Notes: generated by a model not told the origin, from the sequence alone. Counted from the first letter of the stretch, positions 26,680 through 37,682 are shown. The stretch: 64,000 nucleotides of DNA from Amycolatopsis thailandensis (GCF_002234405.1 NZ_NMQT01000102.1:62001-126000); one strand, 5' to 3'. Program-made: numbers and translations.

Positions 26680-27747
26680 GTGAAGAACACGACAAGACCC
26701 CGCCGCCGTGGCGGGTTGCGTGTCGCCGTAGCGGCCCTGGCGGCGTTGATCGCCGCCGGGTTCGGTGGCGCGCCGGTCGCTGCCGCCGACGGCGGGTACC
26801 ACGGCGCGGCCCCGGCCGTAGCCGCCAGCACCACCAGCCCGGCCGCTGTCGAGGGCGGAGGCGACGATGTGTCGCCGATGATCGTCCGTGGCGAACGCGC
26901 GCCGGAGGCGTACGCCGGTGCCGGGTCGATCCAGCTGAAAAGGAACGGCGTCGATGATTGGCACACCTGCAACGGTGCGCTGATCCACCCGTCGTTCGTC
27001 GTCACGGCAGGTCATTGCCTGTCCGTGCAACCGCCCGCGCCGCAGCGCGCGGACCGGGCGGGCGAGCTGGCGTGGCGGGCGTTCAAGCAGGCCCCGCCTC
27101 CGCAACAGGCCGGAGTGGGTACGCAGGCGGTTCCGCAGGATCCGTCGCAGTACACGCTGCGGATCGGGTCGGTCAACCGGCACTACGGTGGCGCCGTCCG
27201 TAAGGTCACGTCGATCTCGCTTCCGCAGTACTGGGAGTGGGGCATGCCGGATGGCGACGGCTACATCTGGGACCTCACCGTGATCCAGCTGGACCACCCG
27301 GTCCCCGGTTGGCAGGTCAAGCCCGCGAAACTCGCCTACCCCAAGGCGGGCAAGCAAACCCGGATCATCGGGTGGGGTGTGACCGACCCGGATCCGGCTC
27401 ACTGGGGTGCCCCGGCACCGGCGTGGCTGCGGCAGCTCGACGTCCCGATCTCCCCGAAGGACGACTGTTCCCAGGCGGGGATCGGGCGTGGCGAGGTCTG
27501 TCTCGGCACCGCCCCCAACGGTGGCGCCGCGTGCGCCGGGGACTCCGGCGGTGGGGCATTGCAGCGGCACGGGCGGGACTGGGTCCTGGTCGGACTCGGG
27601 TCGCGCTCGATGACGCAAGCGTGCGTCAGCTCGACGATCTACACGCAGGTCGCGGAACCGCGCTTCCTGTGGTGGATCATCCGCACCATGCACGAGCGTG
27701 ATGCGCGGACACAGGTCACGCAGGCGGATCTGACGCTCGCGGGCTGA
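26680..27747 (+). CDS. secreted trypsin-like serine protease (S1 family)
   Basis: A 355-residue protein. GTG 26680 follows AGAGAAGGG. An Arg-rich n-region and hydrophobic core (LRVAVAALAALIAAGFGGAP) ending in VAAA-DG indicate an exported protein. The catalytic triad is visible: His112 in VVTAGHC, Asp198 in IWDLTVIQLDHP, Ser289 in CAGDSGGGAL. The Asp six residues before the catalytic Ser and the absence of membrane segments after the signal fit a secreted chymotrypsin-fold protease, perhaps with a propeptide (residues ~38-68). A hairpin follows the stop. Confidence 0.85.
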   Translation: MKNTTRPRRRGGLRVAVAALAALIAAGFGGAPVAAADGGYHGAAPAVAASTTSPAAVEGGGDDVSPMIVRGERAPEAYAGAGSIQLKRNGVDDWHTCNGALIHPSFVVTAGHCLSVQPPAPQRADRAGELAWRAFKQAPPPQQAGVGTQAVPQDPSQYTLRIGSVNRHYGGAVRKVTSISLPQYWEWGMPDGDGYIWDLTVIQLDHPVPGWQVKPAKLAYPKAGKQTRIIGWGVTDPDPAHWGAPAPAWLRQLDVPISPKDDCSQAGIGRGEVCLGTAPNGGAACAGDSGGGALQRHGRDWVLVGLGSRSMTQACVSSTIYTQVAEPRFLWWIIRTMHERDARTQVTQADLTLAG

Positions 27748-27760
27748 CCGGTGGGCGGGT

Positions 27761-27789
27761 CGGTGACCGTCCACCTCGGACGGTCGCCG
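27761..27789 (+). terminator. hairpin after serine protease
   Basis: CGGTGACCGTCC and GGACGGTCGCCG form a 12-bp stem (one wobble pair) around a 5-nt loop, 13 bp after the protease stop. No T-tract, as is usual in high-GC actinomycetes. 27790-27936 holds no gene. Confidence 0.55.
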
Positions 27790-27936
27790 ATCCGTCTTCT
27801 CCGCTCCCGGCACCGAGACCGCCCACAGCGGTCAGCTGAGACCGCACCCCTAGTCAGTGCTGTGGCGCACGGTATCCGTTCCTCGGCACGACTCCTACAG
27901 CCAATGTCGCTCGAACACCCGAGAAAGTGATCCACT

Positions 27937-28122
27937 GTGTCGCGCGCAGCACCCCGCCACACCGCAGGAAAACCCACAACTACCCCGGCGTTGACGGTCC
28001 CGGGCCAGCTCGCCCCGTACCGGCAGATGATCTCCCGGCTCGCGATCGCTGCCCTGTCCGCGATCGAGTCAGCGGACAGGGTTCCCGCCCCGGGAGTGTT
28101 CGGTGGTGAACCAGCATGCTGA
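27937..28122 (+). CDS. small ORF leading into a methyltransferase gene (61 aa)
   Basis: GTG 27937 opens a 61-codon frame whose stop overlaps the ATG of the methyltransferase gene by 7 bp. The upstream block AGAAAGTGATCC is repeated before the HTH-like ORF at 32179, in front of the second membrane/methyltransferase set. The product (MISRLAIAALSAIESADRV in its second half) matches no family. It may be a leader or coupling peptide. Confidence 0.4.
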   Translation: MSRAAPRHTAGKPTTTPALTVPGQLAPYRQMISRLAIAALSAIESADRVPAPGVFGGEPAC

Positions 28123-29120
28123 TCGTGCGCGCTGCCGACCAGGGCATGACTCACACGGCAGAGACGTGGCGGGACGGACGCGGGCCGTACTGGGGTGGCC
28201 CCTGCCCCGCGTCGCGCGGGTGCTGCCAGCACAACCATACCCTCGCCAAACGCGCCGAGTATCAGGCACTGTGGACGGCCCTGCCGACCCGCTGCAGCAC
28301 GCGCCCGCACCCAGCGCTGGTCGACACCGTGCTCCGCAACGGTGACCACGCCACCCCGCATGACCGGCGCCTGGCCGACGAGCTCGCGCACATCTCGCTG
28401 GCCGCGCCGGCCGCGGTGCGCGAACGCGACCAGTTCACCGTTCGCGTCGTCGAGCATGCCCTCGACAGCGGCATCACCCAGTTTCTCGACCTCGGCTCCG
28501 GCCTCGTCCACACCAGCGCCGCCTACACCGCCCTCAGCCACGCGTCGTCCAACACCGATGCCGCGCCGAGCATCGTGTTCGTGGACAACGACATCCGGGT
28601 CGACGAGCTCAATCGGGCATGGCTGCGCCAGAACGCGCACCAAGGCCCGCGGGCCACCGCGATCCGCGGGAACTGCTTCGCCGTCCCCAGGATGCTCGGA
28701 CGACTTCGCGAGAGAAAGCTCCTCGACCGCCGACGGCCCGTGGGCGTCTTGATGGTCGACATCCTGCCCTTCTTCGAACGCCGCGCGCCGCGTGCCGTCC
28801 TGCGGTCTCTCGTCAGATGGCTGCCACCGGGCAGCATCATCGCGGTCACGCACCTGACCGACGAACCGTTGGTGCGCCAGCTCCCGCTCTCCACGCGCCG
28901 AGCATTGCGTGAGGACACGGCCCGCTGGTGCCGCGCCTACCAGCGTTGTGTTCCCCCACATCCCAGGACATTCACACCGGCCCGGTTCGCCACGGTGACG
29001 TCCGACCTGGAACTGCTGCCGCCAGGGATCACCAGCACCTCCTGCTGGCCGGATCCCGACACCACCCGCAACCCTCGCCCACCGTTCACCCTTGCCGCCG
29101 TCGGACGGGTCCCAGCATGA
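28116..29120 (+). CDS. PF04672 (DUF574) SAM methyltransferase, intact motifs, with Cys-rich N-terminal extension
   Basis: A 334-residue protein. The SAM loop is canonical (TQFLDLGSGLVHT, LDLGSG 124-129), motif II is FVDND (156-159), and GVLMVDILPFF and LPPGSIIAVTHL follow. The GGKDNY element of the family is replaced by LRNGDHATPHDRR. Residues 20-40 carry GGPCPASRGCCQHN, a Cys cluster shared in position with the 33129 paralog. ATG 28116 overlaps the upstream small ORF; ATG 28146 is an alternative start. Substrate unknown. Confidence 0.75.
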   Translation: MLIVRAADQGMTHTAETWRDGRGPYWGGPCPASRGCCQHNHTLAKRAEYQALWTALPTRCSTRPHPALVDTVLRNGDHATPHDRRLADELAHISLAAPAAVRERDQFTVRVVEHALDSGITQFLDLGSGLVHTSAAYTALSHASSNTDAAPSIVFVDNDIRVDELNRAWLRQNAHQGPRATAIRGNCFAVPRMLGRLRERKLLDRRRPVGVLMVDILPFFERRAPRAVLRSLVRWLPPGSIIAVTHLTDEPLVRQLPLSTRRALREDTARWCRAYQRCVPPHPRTFTPARFATVTSDLELLPPGITSTSCWPDPDTTRNPRPPFTLAAVGRVPA

Positions 29121-29178
29121 CCACACCCCGGGCCCGACCCGCCGCCGCTGACGAGCACGGACCCGAAGGAGATACCGC

Positions 29179-29901
29179 GTGAACGAGCCCAACCAGCCCA
29201 GCGCTACCCCGCCCCGAGCCCGGCGGCACCGCGGGTCCCGGCTGCGGCCTCCCGCGTCCGGGGCCAGACGCGCGCTGGCGCCTCGCCGAGCCATGCGCCT
29301 CGTCCGCCGCCGCGGTACACGAACGGTCGTGTACCGCTCCACCCTCGCCACACACCGGGATCTCTCCGGCGGCCAGAAGGGACCGAGTTTCATCGCGGAC
29401 ATGGCGTGGTGGGGTGGCACGATCGCCATCGGTACCGGCCTCGCGATCTGGAGCGGCAGGTCCTACCAGCCGATACCGGTGTTGGTCGGGATGGTCGCGT
29501 CAGCAGGAGTCGCCGGGGCCGTCCTGGGGCGGCTGGTGGGCTCGACGTTCCACCGCCGCCCGTGGATCCGAGGAAGCGCCCTCGTGATCCCGCTGGTAGT
29601 CGCAGTCGTGTTGTTCGATGTCGGCACGCCCGCGGACACCGGTTTCGTCCCGGACACCTCGGCCGGGATCCGCGACTACCGCGGCGGGTGCCTGTCCGGA
29701 ACCGAATACACCGCCCCAGGTTCCGCGCTCAGCATCACCACCGACACCGTGACCCTTACCGGTGTCCAGGGCGGGCAGTTGCGGTTCACCAGGACCGAGC
29801 AGCGCTGGCCGTCCCTGGCCCGTGCGGAGATCTGGGGGCTCGGTGTCGTCCCGCGCGACCGTGCGACACGTGAAGCCCTGGCAGACGTCGGTTGTGACTA
29901 G
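29179..29901 (+). CDS. membrane protein with C-terminal extracytoplasmic domain, copy 1
   Basis: A 240-residue protein. GTG 29179 follows a perfect AAGGAG. A basic N-terminal ~75 residues is followed by three hydrophobic segments (ADMAWWGGTIAIGTGLAIWS; VGMVASAGVAGAVLGRLVG; ALVIPLVVAVVLF), then a ~90-residue soluble domain with a Cys pair (GGCLSGTEY and the terminal VGCD). Paralogous to the 32393 protein over its whole length. A 21-codon frame (29117-29182) bridges it to the methyltransferase stop, so the two genes are probably cotranslated. Confidence 0.7.
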   Translation: MNEPNQPSATPPRARRHRGSRLRPPASGARRALAPRRAMRLVRRRGTRTVVYRSTLATHRDLSGGQKGPSFIADMAWWGGTIAIGTGLAIWSGRSYQPIPVLVGMVASAGVAGAVLGRLVGSTFHRRPWIRGSALVIPLVVAVVLFDVGTPADTGFVPDTSAGIRDYRGGCLSGTEYTAPGSALSITTDTVTLTGVQGGQLRFTRTEQRWPSLARAEIWGLGVVPRDRATREALADVGCD

Positions 29902-30083
29902 CCGCCACGACGCTGCGGCCGGGGCCTGGCGTGCCCGGTCCGAGCCGATCACCACACCCGACACGCTCGCCGGGCCGGCCAGATCCCCTCCCGAGATGGC
30001 CTTGGCGGCCAACCGCAACCGCGAGCTTGTATCACCCGCCGACACAGACCCACGTTTCCAACCAAGATAGGAGAACTCGTAGC

Positions 30084-31949
<1,866 letters not shown>

Positions 31950-31994
31950 CCCCTGCGGGAACTCGAGCATCGTGTGCGGTCCCACGGACCGCCT

Positions 31995-32033
31995 GCGGCA
32001 CCACGGCAGGTCCAGACCCTGCCGTGGTGCCGC
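31995..32033 (+). terminator. strong perfect hairpin after S9 peptidase
   Basis: A 16-bp perfect stem (GCGGCACCACGGCAGG against CCTGCCGTGGTGCCGC) around a 7-nt loop lies 45 bp after the peptidase stop. It is the longest perfect intergenic hairpin I found, and a likely terminator. The rest of 31950-32178 shows no gene. Confidence 0.65.
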
Positions 32034-32178
32034 GCGGTTGCCGGGAACCAGCCCCTGCCGGGCCCGGCAAGGACTGGTGCCCCGCCGCCCGGTAGTCGAC
32101 CGCACCGAGAAGGCCGCCCACACGCGCTCTCTGATTCATTGGCCCCGTTGTCCCTGAGCACCGCAGAAAGTGATCCCC

Positions 32179-32392
32179 GTGTCCAACTCGCCCCGCCCCG
32201 CCAGAACCTTCAGCCCGGCCACAGGATCCTCGGCACAGAGCCGTGAACTCGGTGCCGGGCTGCGCGGCGTCCTGCTGCGATCGGGCCGCACGCGAACGAT
32301 GATCGCGGACAGCATCGGCTGGAACGTCGGGAAACCAGGCCGGATGATCAACGGGCGCGAGCAGGCGCACCCATGCCCTGCCACCCCGCCGG
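32179..32392 (+). pseudogene. HTH N-terminal fragment before membrane gene
   Basis: GTG 32179, behind the repeated AGAAAGTGATCC block, opens a frame containing RELGAGLRGVLLRSGRTRTM then IADSIGWNVGKPGRMINGRE. This matches the N-terminal HTH of Scr1/DUF5753-type XRE regulators (LG..LR.LR..AG.T...(I/L)A..LGW...K.SRxE.G). No DUF5753 domain follows. The frame stays open but runs antiphase under the membrane gene. I read it as a regulator cut short after its HTH. The end coordinate is nominal. Confidence 0.4.
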
Positions 32393-32956
32393 ATGCGTCG
32401 TTCCGGCGGCACCGTCCGCCGTCGCGGCACACGGTCCGTAAGCCGCGACGGCGGACGGCGGACGCCGCCGCCTGTCGTGGACGCGCTGTGGTGGGGCGGC
32501 ACGATCGCCCTCGGCACGTGGCTGGCCATCCCGAGCATCAGAGTCCCTCTGCCGACACCGCTGTGGCTCGGGCTGGTCGTGACAGCCGGCGTCTCCGGAG
32601 CCGCCCTGGGATGCCTTGCCAGGTCGCTCTTCCTCCACCGCCCCTGGCTCCGGTTCAGCACCACCACACTCCCGGTAGCCGTGGCGGTCGTGCTGATCAT
32701 CATCGGCACACCCTCCACACCGGACACCTGGCCCGGGGTGCCCGACAGCCGCCGCGCCTGCGTGGCCGGTACCGAATACGCCGACCCTGCCGTGGTCGCG
32801 ATCACCGCCGACACCGTGACCATAACCGGGTCCCAGGGCAGACGGCTGCGATTCACCCGGACCGGCCACCCGTCACAGACTCCGGCCCACGCCGAACTCC
32901 TGCCCGCCGACCTCGAAACGCGCCTCGCGCTGGCCGCCTTCGGCTGCGACCAATAA
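32393..32956 (+). CDS. membrane protein with C-terminal domain, copy 2
   Basis: A 187-residue paralog of the 29179 protein: VRRRGTRSVSR aligns with VRRRGTRTVVYR, DALWWGGTIALGTWLAI with MAWWGGTIAIGTGLAI, and the ends (RRLRFTRTGHP, AAFGCD) also match. Three hydrophobic segments are followed by an outside domain with a conserved Cys pair. The start is ATG 32393; the N-terminal region is shorter than in copy 1. It lies before, rather than after, its methyltransferase partner at 33129. Confidence 0.65.
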   Translation: MRRSGGTVRRRGTRSVSRDGGRRTPPPVVDALWWGGTIALGTWLAIPSIRVPLPTPLWLGLVVTAGVSGAALGCLARSLFLHRPWLRFSTTTLPVAVAVVLIIIGTPSTPDTWPGVPDSRRACVAGTEYADPAVVAITADTVTITGSQGRRLRFTRTGHPSQTPAHAELLPADLETRLALAAFGCDQ

Positions 32957-33128
32957 CGAACAGAACAACGCACGCCGCTCAACGATCTGCCCGTACCGCC
33001 TTGTCTGCCGACGACCCTCCTGGCCGGGAGCGCACCGACCTCGAACTCCACTGTGGACGCCACTTGGCGAGGACCCCCGACAACTGCCCGCTCGACACGA
33101 TCGCCATCATCATGACGGGAACCCTCCG

Positions 33129-34133
33129 ATGAACCCAGCACCCCGGAATCCTTCACCCGTCAAGGGACCTGACGTCGCCGACGTTCCCCCGTGCACCTGC
33201 GACTGCGCCGTGCTGCACACAGTGAGCGGGCGACTAGCGGCGCAACGGCGATGGACCCAGCAGCCGCAATCCTGTAACTGTCATCCGCGGACCGCGCAGA
33301 TCGAGAACGCCCTCCGCGGTGGCCACTTCGCTGCGCCCGGTGCCCGGCGGATCGCCGACGAGCTGACCCGCATCGCCCCCTACACCGCCCAGGCGTTGCG
33401 GACCCGGGACGCCTTCACCACGCGGGTCGTCGACGAGGCGCTGGCGCACGGGATCGACCAGTTCCTCGACCTGGGCTCCGGCTACCTCGCCACCAACGCG
33501 GCCCACGCGGTGGTCACCAGCACGGACCACGTTCCCGCACCGAGGATCGTGCTGGTCGACAACGACGACCACGTCCACACCCAGAACAGCACCGACCTCC
33601 GGCACGCCACCAGCGACGTGCGGAACCGTACCCACCTGCTGCACCGGAACGCGTTCGCCGCCGGGCACCTGCTCCGCTACCTCGGCGCCAACGAGATCCT
33701 CGACCTGACACGACCGGTCTGCGTGCTGCTGGTCGACCTGCTGCACTACCTCGAACCCGACATCGACCCCAGCACCGTCGTCCGACGGTTCTCGAACCGT
33801 CTCGCGCCTGGAAGCTGGCTGGCGATCTCCGTGCTGTGCGGCTACCCCCTGTATTCCTACTTCGGCAACGCCGAAGCACACGCCGAACTGCGGGAGACCA
33901 CGTACAACTGGTGCCGAGTGCAGAATCAGGTGCTTCCCCCGTGTCCTCGGCCGTTGCCCTTCGCCGCGCTCAAACGGATCTTCACACGCCTGGACCTGAT
34001 CGCTCCTCGCTGTCTCACCACGCCGCGACGCTGGCCCCTACGCGAAGACCACTGGATACCGCAGGCACCTTTCTCCATCACCGCCGTGGGACGAGTTCCG
34101 GGCACCCTCAGCCCAGTACAGGAGGCGACGTGA
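33129..34133 (+). CDS. PF04672 (DUF574) SAM methyltransferase, intact motifs, Cys-rich N-terminus
   Basis: A 334-residue protein, the same length as the 28116 paralog. Motif I is DQFLDLGSGY (LDLGSG 113-118), motif II VLVDNDDH (143-146), then CVLLVDLLHYLEPD and LAPGSWLAISVL. The N-terminal extension has PPCTCDC (Cys 22, 24, 26) and SCNC (49, 51), which could form a metal site. ATG 33129 overlaps the end of an open upstream frame. The TGA overlaps GTG 34130, coupling it to a one-TM protein. Confidence 0.75.
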   Translation: MNPAPRNPSPVKGPDVADVPPCTCDCAVLHTVSGRLAAQRRWTQQPQSCNCHPRTAQIENALRGGHFAAPGARRIADELTRIAPYTAQALRTRDAFTTRVVDEALAHGIDQFLDLGSGYLATNAAHAVVTSTDHVPAPRIVLVDNDDHVHTQNSTDLRHATSDVRNRTHLLHRNAFAAGHLLRYLGANEILDLTRPVCVLLVDLLHYLEPDIDPSTVVRRFSNRLAPGSWLAISVLCGYPLYSYFGNAEAHAELRETTYNWCRVQNQVLPPCPRPLPFAALKRIFTRLDLIAPRCLTTPRRWPLREDHWIPQAPFSITAVGRVPGTLSPVQEAT

Positions 34134-34264
34134 CACACCCCGGCATGACCTGGGCGCGCCGCCCCGGCCACATGCTGATCCTCGCCGGCGCCGCGCTCGC
34201 GGCCACCGTCTACGCCCTCGCGGGACGACCCCGCGTCAAGAAACGCGAGAGGCGCCATGTCTAG
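34130..34264 (+). CDS. single-pass membrane peptide (44 aa)
   Basis: GTG 34130 overlaps the methyltransferase stop (GTGA). The product has one hydrophobic helix (HMLILAGAALAATVYALAG) and a basic C-terminal tail (RPRVKKRERRHV), so it is predicted to insert with the tail inside. It could tether or signal for the methyltransferase at the membrane (inference). The region 34265-34515 holds an open frame from ATG 34257 that I do not trust as coding. Confidence 0.55.
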   Translation: MTHPGMTWARRPGHMLILAGAALAATVYALAGRPRVKKRERRHV

Positions 34265-34515
34265 CAGGAAGGTCGCACCCGCGATCGCCATGCACATGGC
34301 AACAGACCGTGCAGAAAGCTCGATGAGCTACAGCCGCGCCGGCGGCCGGACACCGATGGCGCCGCTACCAAGGTCGGCGAACGGGCGGAGGCGGGCGCGG
34401 CGGAACACCCCCTTTCCGGTACGGCTACGAGAATCACCACATGCGTCGTCGAGAACTTCCGCGCCCGGCGCCCCGTTTCACACAGCAATCCCACTCCATC
34501 GCGAAGGCCGAATCC

Positions 34516-35073
34516 ATGTTCCGCACCATGTTCACCCGGCTCCAGACCGCCACCAACACCGGTCTCGCCACCCGCCGCCTACCGCCCCCGGACGTGGGTG
34601 CCGTCGACCCTCTGGTCGCCTACCTCCTGCGGCGCGGCTGGCGGATCGTCGACCGCGATTCCCACACCACCGCGATTCTCGACTATCCCGCAAGCTTCCA
34701 CAGTGGACTCAACGGCGACGATCGTCGCGTCCCGGCACTGGACAACGACTTGCAGGAACTCGAAGTGACACTCGCCCGCTGCCACGGATACTGGTTCGCC
34801 TGCTTCACCTCCTGCGGGACCGTCATCGGCTGCGACCGCCACCGCAGCGTCCCGCTCCACATCGGCGTGCACGCTCCGATCTTCACCACGGTGCTGCGCG
34901 ATCTGGAAGTCCAGGCCCGCTTGGTCTCCCCGCACGAGGTCTCCCACTGCCTGCTCTTCGGCACGTGCGGCCACGAGAACACACCAAACCAGCCCTGCCA
35001 GCTTGCCCCGCTGGTCCCGGACGAACCGGCCAGCCTGCACGTGGTCCCCTGTCACAGCGAGGAAGCGGAATAG
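34516..35073 (+). CDS. hypothetical protein (185 aa)
   Basis: ATG 34516 has GAAGG about 8 bp upstream; an in-frame ATG at 34441 is less well placed. The protein contains VDPLVAYLLRRGWRIVDRDS, ELEVTLARCHGYWFACFTSC and HEVSHCLLFGTCGHENT. The several Cys and His residues in the last third could bind a metal. No family recognised. The stop abuts the next ATG (TAG-ATG), indicating an operon with the lipoprotein gene. Confidence 0.55.
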   Translation: MFRTMFTRLQTATNTGLATRRLPPPDVGAVDPLVAYLLRRGWRIVDRDSHTTAILDYPASFHSGLNGDDRRVPALDNDLQELEVTLARCHGYWFACFTSCGTVIGCDRHRSVPLHIGVHAPIFTTVLRDLEVQARLVSPHEVSHCLLFGTCGHENTPNQPCQLAPLVPDEPASLHVVPCHSEEAE

Positions 35074-35667
35074 ATGCGCAACCCATACCCGGCGCGTGTC
35101 GCGGCCGTGATCGCGGGCTGTCTGCTGCCCACGGCGGCGGCACTCGTCACGGCCTGCTCCTCACCGCACGTCGTCCCCGTGAATACGCCGGACACCGCCA
35201 CAGTCGAGGAACGGGAACTGGCGATCCTGCGCCAGCGCCCGGACATCGCCACCGCCGTCGCCCGCTACGAACGCCTTCTCACCGCTCTGCGGGACACGCT
35301 GTCCGCGCGGCTGCACTGGGGCCAGTGGGACCGCGGCGCCGAGATGCGGGAGAACTCCCTACCCCGCAGCTGCGCCCCGGAATTCTCCGCCATCGACGGC
35401 AACCGCGTGCCCCTGCCGCTCTGGTACACAGCCTCCCCCGACATCACCAGTCCACAATGGACTGTGGCGCGTGACCTGGTCACGGACATCGCCGCCAGGC
35501 AAGGCTTCCGACGCGGGCGGGTGGCCTCGGACGAGCCAGGCAAATACACGATCAGCCTCATCGACGACGACGGCGCGCTCCTGAGCCTCAACGCCTTCCG
35601 CAACGCCGTGCTCGCCCTGACCACCGGATGCCATCTCAGCAACCAGCACGCCCCGTTCTCGCGCTGA
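35074..35667 (+). CDS. LppA-like lipoprotein
   Basis: A 197-residue exported protein with lipobox LVTAC (Cys28). The mature part has the layout of mycobacterial LppA-family lipoproteins: a TAVARYERLLTALRDTLSAR helix, a short RSCAPEF segment, then PQWTVARDLVTDIAARQGF and a final strand pair. The function of the family is unknown. It is the second lipoprotein gene of this island next to putative nucleic-acid enzymes. Confidence 0.6.
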   Translation: MRNPYPARVAAVIAGCLLPTAAALVTACSSPHVVPVNTPDTATVEERELAILRQRPDIATAVARYERLLTALRDTLSARLHWGQWDRGAEMRENSLPRSCAPEFSAIDGNRVPLPLWYTASPDITSPQWTVARDLVTDIAARQGFRRGRVASDEPGKYTISLIDDDGALLSLNAFRNAVLALTTGCHLSNQHAPFSR

Positions 35668-35736
35668 CAACCCACGACGACCCCAGTACGACACCCACCG
35701 CACCGACCATTCACCGGACGAAGGAGCACGATCCCC

Positions 35737-36474
35737 TTGCTGCGCGACGCATTCCGACCGGGCCAGCGATGGCCCGAGCACTACCGGCAACTCACCATCA
35801 TCGCCACACCCCGCCTCGACCGCCCCGAGCTACGACAGCACGGCGACGCCTTGGCCGAGCTCGTCGACACGGTCCGCTGGACCGCGCAACCCTTCCTCTC
35901 ACACAGCGTGCCCGTGCCCGACAAGTGGCTGCACCAGCCAATCCACGTGATCAACCCCAGGGACTCCGACTGCCCACCCCCGGATGACACCACCCTGGCC
36001 GAACTCGTCAGCGCACTGACGTTCCAGCTCGGCCGGTGGAGCGCCTTCCCGGTCCGGTCCGGTTCACCACTCGTCGGGGTCGACACGATCACGCTCGACA
36101 ACGACTTCGACGAGCCCCTCGGCTACCTCACGCGCGACATCCGGCAGGTCGTCTCCAACGTATGCGGGCCGGCCTCGGTCCAGGACCCACCCCGGCCGGG
36201 ACACCTGACCTTGTTCCATGCCTACGGGAACGAACCCCGCTTCACCCACGCCGACCACGCCCGGTTCCTCACCGACCTCGCCGCCATCCGCCCCAGCCAT
36301 GCCACCTGGCCCCTGGACACTCTCCTGCTCGCCTGGGTCCGGCACAACCACCGCGAGAGCGTCTACGACTGGGAACTCGTCCACTCGTTCACCCTGCCCA
36401 CACTCTTGCCCGGACATGGACACGGACACGGACATGGACCTCGGCTCGCATCCTCGACGACCGCCACGCACTAG
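35737..36474 (+). CDS. 2H-phosphoesterase-like protein (LigT/2'-5' RNA ligase type)
   Basis: A 245-residue protein. TTG 35737 follows AAGGAG. WLHQPIHVIN and PGHLTLFHAYG lie about 90 residues apart and resemble the two H-x-(T/S)-x motifs of the 2H phosphoesterases, though the first is imperfect. Such enzymes act on 2',3'-cyclic phosphates or 2'-5' RNA bonds. The C-terminus ends in a GHGHGHGHG tail from a 6-bp DNA repeat, perhaps a metal-binding appendage or slippage product. Confidence 0.45.
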   Translation: MLRDAFRPGQRWPEHYRQLTIIATPRLDRPELRQHGDALAELVDTVRWTAQPFLSHSVPVPDKWLHQPIHVINPRDSDCPPPDDTTLAELVSALTFQLGRWSAFPVRSGSPLVGVDTITLDNDFDEPLGYLTRDIRQVVSNVCGPASVQDPPRPGHLTLFHAYGNEPRFTHADHARFLTDLAAIRPSHATWPLDTLLLAWVRHNHRESVYDWELVHSFTLPTLLPGHGHGHGHGPRLASSTTATH

Positions 36475-36606
36475 CAGATACGAGTTCCCTTCACACACCT
36501 CCAGACGACCATCCACCGCATCAACACCCTCACCCTGCGCCCCTGCACTGGCTCGTTTCGCTGATGCGGCCGTATCCATGACCCGACAAGGACAACACCG
36601 GACCTC

Positions 36607-37596
36607 ATGACGATTCTGGACTTCACCTACCTCAACTACGACCACGGCGGCGCCGCCCACGACCAGTCCACCGTCTACGACATGGACACCCTCGTGGAAC
36701 TCCTGGGCGCCGACGACCGCACACCCGACGCGGGCATCATCGGCGAGGGCAACTTCTGGCGCTACTTCGGCGAGCGGGGAATCGGCGAAGCCGAAGTCGC
36801 GCTCAACACCACCTACCGGCACCGCAGCTACGTGATCCGCCCTGGCAGCCTGCCGGGCGACTGGGGCGAGATCGGCCCCGCGCTGATCTATGACGCCGGC
36901 AAGGTCCACAAACACGACTGGCACGGCGACCCGCGTAACGCCGGGTTCCTCGCACGCAACCGCAACCGTGCCCGTCTGTCCCCACGGGACAACCCAGACC
37001 AGAAACTGATCCTGTTCGGCTTTCACGGGCATCCCGACGGCGACCAGCGCCTGCACGACGTGAAACACTTCCGCCCCTACGGCACGCGGTCCGCGACGCC
37101 GACCGTCGTCCTCGGTGACTGGTTCGGCCATCCCTCCGGCCCAGAGTTCGAACCCGACAGCTACGCCGAGCACTTCGAGGAGCTCGCCCACTACGCGCCC
37201 CGCATGCTGTATCCGGACGGGATCCCCATGCCCGGCGACTATCCCTTCGAAACCCGCGCCCTGGACTACCTGTGCGGCCGCTGGCAGCACGGCCGCCGCG
37301 ACTGGCGGACCGCGTGGCGCAGGAGAAAACCCGGCCGCCGCGGCGGGGGTGTCGGGTTCAGCCACCTCGGCGAACTCTGCGGCGACTACACGCCCACCAA
37401 CTTCCCCGCCCCGAACGGACGCCCGGCCACCCAGATCGACTCCGCCGTGCTCAACCCCCGCGCCACGGCCATGCTCGTCCCGGGCAGCATGCTCGTCCAC
37501 GAGCCCAAGACACGGGTCAACGACCACAAACGTGTCTCGTTCAAGCTCCAGTTCCCGGAACCGGCCGCCGAGCACCCATGGGTCCCTCCGACATGA
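36607..37596 (+). CDS. EEP-like (endonuclease/exonuclease/phosphatase fold) protein
   Basis: A 329-residue protein with an EEP-like order of motifs: LDFTYLNYDHGG at the N-terminus (cf. LTxNxxxG), HKHDWHGDPRN, TVVLGDWFGHPSG (cf. GDFN) and the terminal NDHKRVSFKL (cf. SDHxPV). The match is weaker than for the two EEP genes at 11.9-14.3 kb. The ATG overlaps no neighbour; its stop overlaps ATG 37593. Likely a cytosolic phosphodiesterase. Confidence 0.5.
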   Translation: MTILDFTYLNYDHGGAAHDQSTVYDMDTLVELLGADDRTPDAGIIGEGNFWRYFGERGIGEAEVALNTTYRHRSYVIRPGSLPGDWGEIGPALIYDAGKVHKHDWHGDPRNAGFLARNRNRARLSPRDNPDQKLILFGFHGHPDGDQRLHDVKHFRPYGTRSATPTVVLGDWFGHPSGPEFEPDSYAEHFEELAHYAPRMLYPDGIPMPGDYPFETRALDYLCGRWQHGRRDWRTAWRRRKPGRRGGGVGFSHLGELCGDYTPTNFPAPNGRPATQIDSAVLNPRATAMLVPGSMLVHEPKTRVNDHKRVSFKLQFPEPAAEHPWVPPT

Positions 37597-37682
37597 ACGA
37601 GTGCCACCTCCCCCGCCAGACCCGCAGGCCGTGGCCCAAGGCCCGCGACACCGGACGGCACCGATGGTCGCCCTCGGCGTGA
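37593..37682 (+). CDS. mini-ORF, 29 aa
   Basis: ATG 37593 overlaps the previous TGA (ATGA) and opens 29 codons (basic, Pro/Arg-rich) that end inside the next gene. Such coupled mini-ORFs recur in the window and may serve as translational relays rather than make stable products. Confidence 0.25.
   Translation: MNECHLPRQTRRPWPKARDTGRHRWSPSA

Noticed and set aside
32956..33132. Continuation of the 32179 HTH frame to 33132 as one 318-residue protein
   Set aside because: After the HTH the frame lies under the membrane gene in another phase and shows no domain; long open frames are expected by chance at this GC content.
34257..35474. Plus-strand open frame of ~405 codons starting at ATG 34257
   Set aside because: The start overlaps a credible stop, but the frame then runs antiphase to the 34516 and 35074 genes and is rich in Arg/Pro/His. 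At most its first codons are translated.
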